DNA of 64,000 bases, taken from Phytomonospora endophytica. Lineage in GTDB: Bacteria > Actinomycetota > Actinomycetes > Mycobacteriales > Micromonosporaceae. The notes beneath the pieces were generated by a model. That model had not been told where the DNA came from and did not search any database. It was given only the letters and a program-made list of their open reading frames with translations. Shown in pieces: positions 17,137 to 25,204 of this stretch. The translations under genes and the position numbers were made by a program. The DNA is taken from contig NZ_JACHGT010000017.1 in NCBI RefSeq assembly GCF_014202425.1, forward strand, positions 124,001 through 188,000. The letters run 5' to 3'. Each line of letters begins with the position of its first letter. Within the stretch, counting starts at the first letter, position 1.

Positions 17137-18177
17137 ATGGCTTCCACAGGCGACGAGGCTCAGCCGGGCGGCGAGCCGCTGACCATCGCGCAGCTCGCCG
17201 AACGCGCGGGGGTCTCCATCGCGACGGTGTCCAAAGTGGTCAACGGCCGCCTCGACGTCGCCCCCGACACCCGCGCGCTCATCGAAAGCCTCATCCGACG
17301 GCACGGCTACCGCCGCAAGCGGCGCGCCAGCGAGGCCGCACCGCTCCTGGAAGTCGTCTTCGGCGAACTGCACGGGCTCTACGCCGTCGAGATCCTCAAC
17401 GGAGTCGGCCACGTCGCCCGCGACCACAACCTCGGCGTCGTGGTGTCCGAACTGCACGGCCGCCACACCCCCGGCCGCGGCTGGTTCGAAGACGTCCTGA
17501 CCCGCCGCCCGATCGGCGTCATCGCGGTGTTCGCGAGCCTCACCGCGGACCACGCCGAGCGGCTCCGCGGCCGCGGCGTGCCCCTGGTGCTCCTCGACCC
17601 GACCGGCGACCTCGACGACGGGATCCCGTCGGTGGGCGCCGGCAACTGGAACGGCGGCCTGGCCGCCACCCGGCACCTGCTCGCCCTCGGTCACACCAGG
17701 ATCGCGGTGCTGACCGGACCGCCGCACATGCTCTCCAGCAGGGCGAGGCTCGACGGCTACCGCACGGCGATGGACCTGGCCGGTGTGCCCGTCGACCCGG
17801 CACTGGTCCGCATCGGCGACTTCCAGATCGCCGACGGCCGGCACCTCACCCGCGAACTGCTGCGCCTCCCCGAACCACCCACCGCCGTCTTCGCCTGCAA
17901 CGACGCCGAAGCCCTCGGCGTCTACCAGGCCGCCACCGAAGCCGGCCTGCGGATTCCCGACGATCTCAGCGTCGTCGGCTTCGACGACCTCCCGATGGCC
18001 GAATGGAACATCCCCCCGCTCACCACCGTCCGCCAGCCGCTCAGGGAAATGGCGGTGAGCGCGGCGACGATGCTGGTCACCCTGGCACAAGGGGAAGAAC
18101 CACCGCAGCGCCGGGTGGAACTCGCCACCGAGCTGATCGTGCGCAGCAGCACCGCCCCGCCCGCGAAAGCACGGTAG
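17137..18177 (+). CDS. LacI-family transcription regulator, probable xylan/arabinoxylan repressor
   Basis: The 346-residue protein starts at ATG 17137; no clear ribosome-binding site precedes it, so leaderless or weak translation is possible. A LacI helix-turn-helix (residues 15-45, TIAQLAERAGVSIATVSKVVNG) and hinge helix are followed by a periplasmic-binding-protein-like sensor (about 68-335) with RLDGYRTAM and DDLSVVGFDDLPMAEW, the usual family landmarks. It resembles xylan-locus repressors that release DNA on binding xylo- or arabino-oligosaccharides. It is divergent from the GH43-GH10-GH27-esterase cluster and followed by the sigma-CBM42 gene. Candidate sites flank it at 17020-17042 and 18224-18234. 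Confidence 0.9.
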   Translation: MASTGDEAQPGGEPLTIAQLAERAGVSIATVSKVVNGRLDVAPDTRALIESLIRRHGYRRKRRASEAAPLLEVVFGELHGLYAVEILNGVGHVARDHNLGVVVSELHGRHTPGRGWFEDVLTRRPIGVIAVFASLTADHAERLRGRGVPLVLLDPTGDLDDGIPSVGAGNWNGGLAATRHLLALGHTRIAVLTGPPHMLSSRARLDGYRTAMDLAGVPVDPALVRIGDFQIADGRHLTRELLRLPEPPTAVFACNDAEALGVYQAATEAGLRIPDDLSVVGFDDLPMAEWNIPPLTTVRQPLREMAVSAATMLVTLAQGEEPPQRRVELATELIVRSSTAPPAKAR

Positions 18178-18223
18178 CCCCCGCACACCGGACGGCCAAT
18201 CCGCGACACCGCGCCCCACGGCG

Positions 18224-18234
18224 CCGAAACTTTC
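18224..18234. promoter_or_regulatory. CGAAACTTTCG operator candidate upstream of the sigma-CBM42 gene
   Basis: This is an exact CGAAASTTTCG palindrome 47 bp past the lacI stop and 82 bp before the proposed sigma-gene promoter. It matches the tandem sites at 17020-17042 and suggests that the same LacI protein also acts on the sigma gene. Confidence 0.5.
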
Positions 18235-18305
18235 GAAGAATGCCCGGCAACGATCGGCCGCGAGCGCGGGTCACCCAGCGACCAGATGCCCCGAGTAGCA
18301 ACGCA

Positions 18306-18334
18306 TTGACCCTTATCGGCCCTCGCGATAAGTT
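18306..18334 (+). promoter_or_regulatory. Candidate promoter with embedded inverted repeat, upstream of the sigma-CBM42 gene
   Basis: TTGACC (18306-18311), 17 bp, then TAAGTT (18329-18334) fits a housekeeping-type promoter. The spacer is covered by CTTATCG-N7-CGATAAG (arms 18312-18318 and 18326-18332), a perfect inverted repeat in the right place for a repressor or a second regulator. The sigma-gene ATG is 132 bp downstream. Confidence 0.5.
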
Positions 18335-18465
18335 GGCTGCCGACACGCGATGGGACCGCTCCCACGACTCTGCGTGAGCCGTCGGCACGGCCCACGGACG
18401 CCGGAAGGCGGCGCAGGTCTCCGCACGTCCGCCAGGCCGGCGGGCACTCCTCAAGGTGGTCGGGA

Positions 18466-19977
18466 ATGCGCATCATGGACGCCAGCCACGTCGACCTCGT
18501 CGTCGCCGCCCAGGGAGGCGACGACCGGGCACGCGACGCACTGATCGCGATGTACCTGCCGCTGATCTACAACGTCGTCGGACACGCTCTTCGCGGCCAC
18601 GCCGACGTCGACGACGTCGTGCAGGAAACCCTCCTGCGCGCCGTTCGCGACCTGCCCACCGTGCGCGACCCGAACAGCTTCCGGTCCTGGCTGGTGGCCA
18701 TCGCGATCCACCAGATCAGCAGCCACATGCGCCGACGCCGTACCGGCGGCGAAGTCCTCGCCGTCTTCGACGAGCGATCCGAGCCACCGCACCCGCAGCC
18801 GGGATTCGAGGAGACGACCATCCTCCGGCTCGAACTGTCCGAACAGCGCCGCCACGTCGCCCAGGCGAGCCGCTGGCTCGACCCCGAACACCGAACCACC
18901 CTCGCGCTGTGGTGGCAGGAGGCCACCGGCACCATGAACCGACGCGACCTCGCCGCCGCACTCGGCGTGAGCGCCGCCCACGCCGGAGTCCGGCTCCAGC
19001 GCATGCGCGAACAACTCGACCAGGGCCGCGCGATCGCCGCCGCGCTCGCCACCGAACCGGCCTGCCCGCGACTGACCGCCGAAATCGACGGCTGGGACGG
19101 CCGGCACAGTCCACTGTGGCGCAAACGCATCGCCCGGCACGTCCGCGACTGCCCGGCCTGCCGGACCGCGGCCGGATCCCGCCTTCCACTCGAACGCCTC
19201 CTGCTCACCTTCGCACCCCTCACCGTCCCCGCAGGACTCGCCGCCGGACTCATCGCCAAAGAACTGACGACCGCCGCGACGGTCACCGCCACCGGGATCA
19301 AGTTCGGCCTACTCGGAAAACTCGCCCAGGCGCTCATCTCCCACCCGGTCGCCGGAACGCTCACCGGGACCGCGCTCGTCGTCGCCGGCACGGTCGCCTA
19401 CGTCACCGCCCCCGAACCCCGGCCACCGGTCGTGGTCACCGCCCCGACAGCGGGCAAGCCCGAACAACTCCCGGCCACCCCCCAGGAAACCCCCGTCTCC
19501 CCACCACGCCCCTCCCCGTCCGACCCGAACCCACCGCGGAGCCCGCTCGTCCCGCACGGGTCCTGGTCACTGGAGTCGGTCGCCGCCAACGGCCAATACC
19601 TCACCCACACCGGAGACCTCGCCGCCCTCGCGGTGGCCGGCGACGAGCAGAACCGCCGGCGCGCCACCTTCACCGTCGTCGCAGGACTCGCCGACCCCGA
19701 CTGCGTCACCTTCCGCGCCGCCGACGGCCGCTACCTCCGCCACTACGAACTCCGCCTGCGACTCGACGCAGACCAGGGCACCGCCCTGTTCCGCGAGGAC
19801 GCCACCTTCTGCCCCGTCGCCGGAGCGACGGACGGATCGGTGACCCTGCGAGCGCACAACTACCCCGGGTCGGTCATGCGATCCCGCGACGGCGGCATCT
19901 TCCTCGACGGCTCCGACGGCAGCGAGGTCTTCGCCCGCGAGAGCTCCTTCGTCATCCGCGACCCGCTCACCGGCTGA
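18466..19977 (+). CDS. ECF sigma factor fused to zinc-finger-like motif, transmembrane helix and extracellular CBM42 (AbfB) domain
   Basis: The 503-residue protein starts at ATG 18466, after AAGGTGG. Sigma region 2 spans about 10-92 (VDDVVQETLLRAVRDLP), region 4 about 130-186 (NRRDLAAALGVSAAHAGVRL). An H-x3-C-x2-C motif (His225, Cys229, Cys232) resembles the zf-HC2 motif of anti-sigma factors. Hydrophobic segments follow, the best transmembrane helix being about 293-314, then a Pro-rich linker (316-362). Residues 364-503 form an AbfB/CBM42 beta-trefoil with repeated LFREDATFCP-like motifs; CBM42 binds arabinofuranose side chains. The predicted topology is sigma inside, CBM outside. It is flanked by lacI and GH127/GH62, so arabinoxylan sensing is the obvious inference. 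Domain calls are firm, the mechanism is not. Confidence 0.9.
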   Translation: MRIMDASHVDLVVAAQGGDDRARDALIAMYLPLIYNVVGHALRGHADVDDVVQETLLRAVRDLPTVRDPNSFRSWLVAIAIHQISSHMRRRRTGGEVLAVFDERSEPPHPQPGFEETTILRLELSEQRRHVAQASRWLDPEHRTTLALWWQEATGTMNRRDLAAALGVSAAHAGVRLQRMREQLDQGRAIAAALATEPACPRLTAEIDGWDGRHSPLWRKRIARHVRDCPACRTAAGSRLPLERLLLTFAPLTVPAGLAAGLIAKELTTAATVTATGIKFGLLGKLAQALISHPVAGTLTGTALVVAGTVAYVTAPEPRPPVVVTAPTAGKPEQLPATPQETPVSPPRPSPSDPNPPRSPLVPHGSWSLESVAANGQYLTHTGDLAALAVAGDEQNRRRATFTVVAGLADPDCVTFRAADGRYLRHYELRLRLDADQGTALFREDATFCPVAGATDGSVTLRAHNYPGSVMRSRDGGIFLDGSDGSEVFARESSFVIRDPLTG

Positions 19978-19979
19978 GA

Positions 19980-19998
19980 CCGCACACGATCGGTGCGG
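19980..19998. terminator. Short hairpin after the sigma-CBM42 gene
   Basis: CCGCAC (19980-19985) pairs with GTGCGG (19993-19998) around 7 bases, 3 bp after the stop codon. The stem is only 6 bp, so it may be a weak terminator. Confidence 0.35.
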
Positions 19999-20182
19999 CG
20001 TACCGGAGCCCCCGTCCATAACGACTTCTCCCGGTGATCCCTCTCACCGAGACGACGCAGCGAACACGCCGGGATTTCCGTTACGACAAGGCCACCGGCG
20101 GTGCCTCCTCTCATAGACGGACCGTTCACGTCGCCGACCGGGTTGGGCCGGCCGGCGCCGCCCACGTCCCCCGGGAGCACCC

Positions 20183-22108
20183 ATGTCCTCGACCCTCGAC
20201 CGCCGCCGCCTGCTCCAAGCGGCCGGAGCCGGCGCCGTCGCCGCCGTCGCCCCGGCCACCGAAGCGACCCCCGGCCCGGCGTCCCTCACCCCCGCACGCT
20301 CCGACATCGGCGTCTCGGCCTACGCCTTCGCACTCGGCCGAGTACGGCTCGGCCCGAGCCGGTGGCTCGACAACCAGCACCGCACCCTGGCCTACCTGCG
20401 CTTCGTCGACGCCGAACGGCTGCTCTACAACTTCCGGGCGAACCACCGCCTCTCCACCAACGGCGCGACCGCCAACGGCGGCTGGGACGCACCCGCCTTC
20501 CCCTTCCGCACCCACGTGCAAGGGCACTTCCTCACCGCCTGGGCACAGGCCTACGCCGCCCTCGGCGACACCGTCTGCCGCGACAAGGCCGACCGGATGG
20601 TCACCGAACTCGCCGGATGCCAGGCCAACAACAGCGCGGCCGGATTCGGCGCCGGCTACCTCGCGGGCTTCCCCGAATCCGACTTCACCGCACTTGAGGC
20701 CGGCACACTCACCAACGGCAACGTGCCCTACTACTGCATCCACAAGACCCTCACCGGTCTCCTCGACGTCTGGCGCCACCTCGGCAGCACGCGGGCCCGC
20801 GCCGTCCTTCTCGCGCTCGCCGGCTGGGTCGACGACCGCACCAAGCGCTTGAGCGCCGCCCGGATGCGGGCCGTCCTGCGGACCGAGTTCGGCGGGATGA
20901 ACGCCGTACTGACCGACCTGTACCAGCAGACCGGCGACGCCCGATGGCTGGCGGTCGCGCAACGCTTCGACCACGCCGCCGTCTTCGACCCGCTGGCCTC
21001 CAACCAGGACCGGCTCAACGGCCTGCACGCCAACACGCAGGTTCCCCAGTGGATCGGCGCCGCACGCGAGTACAAGGCCACCGGCACCACCCGCTATCGC
21101 GACATAGCGGCGAACGCCTGGAACTTCTGCGTCGGCGCGCACAGCTACGCCATCGGCGGCAACAGCCAGGCCGAACACTTCCGGGCGCCCCACGCGATCG
21201 CCGGCCACCTGACGGCCGACACCTGCGAACTCTGCAACACCCACAACATGCTGACCCTGACCCGTGAACTGTGGCAGCTCAACCCCGGCAGGGTCGCCTA
21301 CGTCGACTACTACGAACGCGCGCTGCTCAACCACGTCATCGGCGCCCAGAACCCCTCCGACCCCCACGGGCACATCACCTACTTCACCCCGCTCAACCCC
21401 GGCGGCCGACGCGGCCGTGGACCCGCATGGGGCGGAGGTACCTGGAGCACCGACTACCAGTCGTTCTGGTGCTGCCAGGGCACCGGCGTCGAGGCGGGCA
21501 CCAGGCTCACCGACTCCGTCTACTTCCACAACGGCACCACGCTGACGGTCAACCTGTTCCTCCCCTCGGTCCTCGACTGGAACCAGCGCGGGATCACCGT
21601 CCGGCAGTCGACGGCCTACCCGGCGAGCGACACCACCGCCCTCCAGGTCACCGGCGACGTCGGCGGGTCCTGGTCGATGCGGATCCGCATCCCCGCCTGG
21701 ACCTCCGGCGCCACGATCGGCGTCAACGGCACCGCCCAGAACGTCACCGCCACACCCGGCACCTACGCGACACTCACCCGCTCGTGGACCTCCGGCGACA
21801 CCGTCACCGTCCGCCTGCCCATGAGGGTCGCCACGCACGCGGCCGACGACGACGCCGACCTCGCCGCGATCACCTACGGGCCCGCCGTGCTGTGCGGAAA
21901 CTACGGCGACACCGCCCTGAGCGCACCACCCGCCCTCGACGTCGCCTCGATCACCCGCACGAGCACGACCGCTCTGGCCTTCACCGCCACGGCCGACGGC
22001 AGACCGGTGCGCCTGACGCCTTTCCACGACGCACAGGGCTTCAACTACGCGGCCTACTGGCGCATCGGCGGCCGCTCGGCCGGCAACGGCACCGCCGAGC
22101 GCCTCTGA
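20183..22108 (+). CDS. Tat-exported GH127 beta-L-arabinofuranosidase
   Basis: The 641-residue product of ATG 20183 (CCGGGAG upstream) begins with a twin-arginine-type leader (DRRRLLQAAGAGAVAAVAPA, 6-25). The (alpha/alpha)6 barrel resembles HypBA1. The zinc/thiolate active site is visible as Glu349 and Cys351 in TCELCNTHN plus Cys430-Cys431 in FWCCQGTG. By analogy Cys430 is the nucleophile; Glu331 (AEHF) is the likely acid/base. A beta-sandwich C-domain follows from about 445. GH127 enzymes release beta-L-arabinofuranose, here plausibly from plant glycoproteins or hemicellulose side chains. An exported rather than cytoplasmic location is notable for the family. GH62 follows 42 bp downstream and is likely co-transcribed. 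Confidence 0.9.
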   Translation: MSSTLDRRRLLQAAGAGAVAAVAPATEATPGPASLTPARSDIGVSAYAFALGRVRLGPSRWLDNQHRTLAYLRFVDAERLLYNFRANHRLSTNGATANGGWDAPAFPFRTHVQGHFLTAWAQAYAALGDTVCRDKADRMVTELAGCQANNSAAGFGAGYLAGFPESDFTALEAGTLTNGNVPYYCIHKTLTGLLDVWRHLGSTRARAVLLALAGWVDDRTKRLSAARMRAVLRTEFGGMNAVLTDLYQQTGDARWLAVAQRFDHAAVFDPLASNQDRLNGLHANTQVPQWIGAAREYKATGTTRYRDIAANAWNFCVGAHSYAIGGNSQAEHFRAPHAIAGHLTADTCELCNTHNMLTLTRELWQLNPGRVAYVDYYERALLNHVIGAQNPSDPHGHITYFTPLNPGGRRGRGPAWGGGTWSTDYQSFWCCQGTGVEAGTRLTDSVYFHNGTTLTVNLFLPSVLDWNQRGITVRQSTAYPASDTTALQVTGDVGGSWSMRIRIPAWTSGATIGVNGTAQNVTATPGTYATLTRSWTSGDTVTVRLPMRVATHAADDDADLAAITYGPAVLCGNYGDTALSAPPALDVASITRTSTTALAFTATADGRPVRLTPFHDAQGFNYAAYWRIGGRSAGNGTAERL

Positions 22109-22150
22109 ACCTTCACCCGACCCGAACCCCCCGAATACCAGGAGGAAGAC

Positions 22151-23683
22151 ATGCGCGACCATCTCCGGTGGTTCGCCCGGCTCACGGCACTGACGCTGCT
22201 GGCCGGGACGATCACCTTGACCGCGACCGCCGAGACGCCCGCCGCGGCCGACCCGCCGCCGCGCGCCGCGGCCGTGAGCTTCACCAGCACGATGATCGGC
22301 CAGGCCTCCGGCACCTGCGCCGACGTGCCCAACGGTTCGGCCGCCAACGGCACCCAGCTCCAGATCTACTCGTGCTGGGGCGGCACCAACCAGAACTTCA
22401 CCTTCGCGCCGGCCGCCGGAACGGCCGACCAGTACAACATCCGGACCGTGGCGGGCTCCTGCGTCGACGTCTCCGGCGCATCCTCGGCCGACAACGCCGC
22501 GGTCGTGCAGTGGACCTGCCACGCCAACAACAACCAGCGCTTCCGGCTTGCGCCGGTGACGGTCAGCGGCGCGACGAACACCTTCAACGTCGTGGCCGTC
22601 CACTCCGGCAAGTGCGTCGCGCCCAGGGCCGACGCCACCGCCAACACCACCCTGCTCGTGCAGGCGCCGTGCGGCACCGCCGCCTCGCGCGTCTGGCGGG
22701 TCCCGGGCTACACCTCCGGCGGTTCGGGCTCACTGCCGAGCAGCTACCAGTGGAGTTCCAGCGGTTCGCTGGTGGGACCGAAGAACGACGGCCGCGGCAT
22801 CGCCGGCATCAAGGATCCGACGGTCGTCCAGCACAACGGCCGCTACCACGTCTTCGCCAGCACCGCGAAGTCCGCGGGCTACAACCTGGTCTACTTCAAC
22901 TTCACCGACTGGTCCCAGGCGAACAGCGCGACCTTCCACTATCTCGACCAGTCCCCCGTCGGGGCCGGGTACCGAGCCGCGCCGCAGGTCTTCTACTTCG
23001 CACCCCAGGGCCTGTGGTACCTCGTCTACCAGACCGGCAACGCGTCCTTCTCCACCAACCCCGACATCTCCAACCCCAACGGGTGGACCGCTCCGCGCCA
23101 CTTCTACTCCGGCATGCCGCAGATCATCCGCGACAACATCGGCAACGGCTACTGGGTCGACATGTGGGTCATCTGCGACGCGGCGAACTGCTACCTGTTC
23201 TCCTCCGACGACAACGGCCACCTCTACCGCTCCGAGACCAGCCTGGCGAACTTCCCCAACGGGATGACCAACACCGTCATCGCCGCCCAGGACCCCAACC
23301 GCAACAACCTGTTCGAGGCCAGCAACGTCTACAAGGTCCAAGGCTCCAACCAGTATCTGCTGCTCGTCGAGGCGATCGGCTCCGACGGCCGCCGATGGTT
23401 CCGGTCGTGGACCTCGTCGGCGATCAACGGGGCATGGACGCCGCTCGCGGCCAGTGAGGCCAACCCCTTCGCACGCGCCAACAACACCACGTTCGCCGGC
23501 ACTGCGTGGACGAGGGACATCAGCCACGGTGAACTGATCCGCGCGGGCACCGACCAGACGCTCACCGTCAGCCCATGCCAGATGCGTTACCTGTACCAGG
23601 GCCTCGACCCGAACGCCGGCGGCGACTACAACAGCCTGCCCTGGCGCCTCGGCCTGCTGACCCAGACGAACTCGACCTGCTGA
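22151..23683 (+). CDS. Secreted GH62 alpha-L-arabinofuranosidase with N-terminal CBM13
   Basis: AGGAGGAAG precedes ATG 22151. The 510-residue protein has a signal peptide (to about AAA33), an N-terminal ricin-type trefoil (about 43-186) and a GH62 five-bladed propeller (about 195-510). Signature elements are SSYQWSSSGSLVGPK, catalytic base Asp222 (GIKDPTVV), Asp337 (YWVDMWVICD), acid Glu389 (LFEASNVYK), and a C-terminal NSLPWRLGLLTQ. GH62 removes alpha-1,2/1,3-linked arabinose from singly substituted xylose in arabinoxylan. It differs from the minus-strand enzymes in carrying the lectin domain at the N-terminus. A strong terminator follows, so GH127-GH62 form a two-gene unit. Confidence 0.95.
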   Translation: MRDHLRWFARLTALTLLAGTITLTATAETPAAADPPPRAAAVSFTSTMIGQASGTCADVPNGSAANGTQLQIYSCWGGTNQNFTFAPAAGTADQYNIRTVAGSCVDVSGASSADNAAVVQWTCHANNNQRFRLAPVTVSGATNTFNVVAVHSGKCVAPRADATANTTLLVQAPCGTAASRVWRVPGYTSGGSGSLPSSYQWSSSGSLVGPKNDGRGIAGIKDPTVVQHNGRYHVFASTAKSAGYNLVYFNFTDWSQANSATFHYLDQSPVGAGYRAAPQVFYFAPQGLWYLVYQTGNASFSTNPDISNPNGWTAPRHFYSGMPQIIRDNIGNGYWVDMWVICDAANCYLFSSDDNGHLYRSETSLANFPNGMTNTVIAAQDPNRNNLFEASNVYKVQGSNQYLLLVEAIGSDGRRWFRSWTSSAINGAWTPLAASEANPFARANNTTFAGTAWTRDISHGELIRAGTDQTLTVSPCQMRYLYQGLDPNAGGDYNSLPWRLGLLTQTNSTC

Positions 23684-23725
23684 CCCGCGAGCACTCCCGG
23701 GCGAGCACACCGCGCGGTGGAGTGC

Positions 23726-23771
23726 CGGCCGCCGCGGCCTGCGAACCTCGGTTCGCAGGCCGCGGCGGCCG
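23726..23771. terminator. Perfect 21-bp stem-loop after GH62
   Basis: Arms 23726-23746 and 23751-23771 are fully complementary (outer part CGGCCGCCGCGG) with a CTCG loop. It separates the GH127-GH62 unit from the ABC importer. Confidence 0.85.
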
Positions 23772-23839
23772 AGCGTCGTATGGCGAACCGACGGTCTCCG
23801 CTGCGACACGAGAAGCCGGGCGCGCCGAATCACCAGGAA

Positions 23840-23853
23840 TGTTTGCGCTAACA
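23840..23853. promoter_or_regulatory. Upstream LacI-type operator candidate of the sugar importer
   Basis: TGTTTGCGCTAACA is a near-perfect palindrome and is followed by CT, as is the second site at 24031. It lies 349 bp upstream of the binding-protein start. Its sequence differs from the CGAAASTTTCG sites around lacI. Confidence 0.5.
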
Positions 23854-24017
23854 CTAGGTGGGCCCGCACCATTCGCCCGAAGGAGTGTTCCGGGCCTTCC
23901 CAGCGCGCTGCCATTGCGGCGGTGCGCCCGGTTTTGTGCCCAGAACGCGACTTCCTTGGCGATGTCAGCGGCATACCGACGCGACTTCCGTTGCCGAACT
24001 GGAATCATCCAGAACCC

Positions 24018-24046
24018 TTGACGACAGCAATGTGAGCGTTAACACT
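24018..24046 (+). promoter_or_regulatory. Importer promoter overlapped by a second TGTGAGCGTTAACA operator
   Basis: TTGACG (24018-24023) followed after 16 bp by TAACAC (24040-24045) is a possible promoter. TGTGAGCGTTAACACT begins at 24031 and covers spacer and -10, the arrangement expected of a LacI-type repressor site. It shares TGT-N2-GCG-Y-TAACACT with the site at 23840. Confidence 0.5.
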
Positions 24047-24201
24047 GTCAGGCAGTCAAGGCGAAACGCGGCCGATATCCAGCGGTCACGATCGCCACCC
24101 CTCGACCTCATCGCGGCCCGGCCGAGTCCGGGCCGCGGCCGATTACCCGACGGGTGCGACACGAACCGCTCATCGAGCCGTCGACCAACAAGGAGAAGCA
24201 C

Positions 24202-25176
24202 GTGCTGAAAAAGCTCTTAACCACCCTCGCCACCGCGAGCCTGGCCCTGTCCGCTCTCGCCGCCTGCGGCGACGGCGGCGGTGACGGCTCCGGGGACGGC
24301 AAGACCGTCCTCGGCTTCGCCCAGGTCGGCGCCGAAAGCGCCTGGCGCACCGCCAACACCACCTCGATCCAGGAATCGGCCGCCGCCGCCGGGATCGAGC
24401 TGAAGTTCTCCGACGCCCAGCAGAAGCAGGAGAACCAGATCAAGGCGATCCGCTCCTTCATCCAGCAGCGCGTCGACGTCATCGCCTTCTCCCCCATCGT
24501 CGAGACCGGCTGGGACACCGTCCTCAAAGAGGCCAAGGACGCCAAGATCCCGGTGGTGCTCACCGACCGCGCCGTCGACTCCGCCGACGACTCCCTCTAT
24601 GTCACCTTCCTCGGCTCGGACTTCGTCGAAGAGGGCAGGCGCGCGGCCAACTGGCTGGTCGAGGAGTACAAGGACAGCGACGAGACGGTCAACATCGTCG
24701 AACTCCAGGGCACCACCGGCTCCGCGCCGGCGATCGACCGCAAGACCGGCTTCGAGGAGATCACCTCGGCCGACCCGAAGTTCCAGACCATCGCCTCTCA
24801 GGCCGCCGACTTCACCAGGGCCAAGGGCAAGGAGGTCATGCAGGCCTTCCTGTCGGCGAACAAGGACATCGACGTCCTCTACGCCCACAACGACGACATG
24901 GCCCTCGGCGCGATCCAGGCGATCGAGGAGGCCGGACTCAAGCCCGGCGAGGACATCAAGATCATCTCCGTCGACGGCGTGAAGGACGCCTTCGTCGCGA
25001 TGACCGAAGGCAAGATCAACGTCGTCGTCGAATGCAACCCCCTGCTCGGCCCGCAGTTGATGGACGTCGTCGCCAAGATCGCCGCAGGCCAGCCCACCGA
25101 GAAGCGGATCCTCACCGAAGAGGGCGTCTTCACCATGGACCAGGCCGCCGCCGAACTGCCCAACCGCAAGTACTGA
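24202..25176 (+). CDS. Sugar ABC transporter substrate-binding lipoprotein, YtfQ-like (furanose type)
   Basis: GTG 24202 is preferred over an earlier in-frame ATG because AAGGAGAAG (24190-24198) precedes it; this gives 324 residues. The leader ends in lipobox LAAC, so the protein is membrane-anchored. The rest is a type I periplasmic-binding fold like E. coli YtfQ, which binds galactofuranose, with NQIKAIRSFIQQRVDVIAFSPIVETGWDTV, YAHNDDMALGAI and a C-terminal TMDQAAAELPNRKY. The locus releases arabinofuranose, so L-arabinofuranose or galactofuranose is the probable ligand; this is inference. It is the first gene of a four-gene importer operon under the putative LacI-type sites. Confidence 0.9.
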   Translation: MLKKLLTTLATASLALSALAACGDGGGDGSGDGKTVLGFAQVGAESAWRTANTTSIQESAAAAGIELKFSDAQQKQENQIKAIRSFIQQRVDVIAFSPIVETGWDTVLKEAKDAKIPVVLTDRAVDSADDSLYVTFLGSDFVEEGRRAANWLVEEYKDSDETVNIVELQGTTGSAPAIDRKTGFEEITSADPKFQTIASQAADFTRAKGKEVMQAFLSANKDIDVLYAHNDDMALGAIQAIEEAGLKPGEDIKIISVDGVKDAFVAMTEGKINVVVECNPLLGPQLMDVVAKIAAGQPTEKRILTEEGVFTMDQAAAELPNRKY

Positions 25177-25204
25177 CCCGCCGCGACGACGAGAGGAGCC
25201 CGGG

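Noticed and set aside
20126-22603. 825-codon minus-strand frame
   Set aside because: It is the Gly/Val/Asp-rich shadow of the GH127 and GH62 genes, which have complete active sites on the plus strand.
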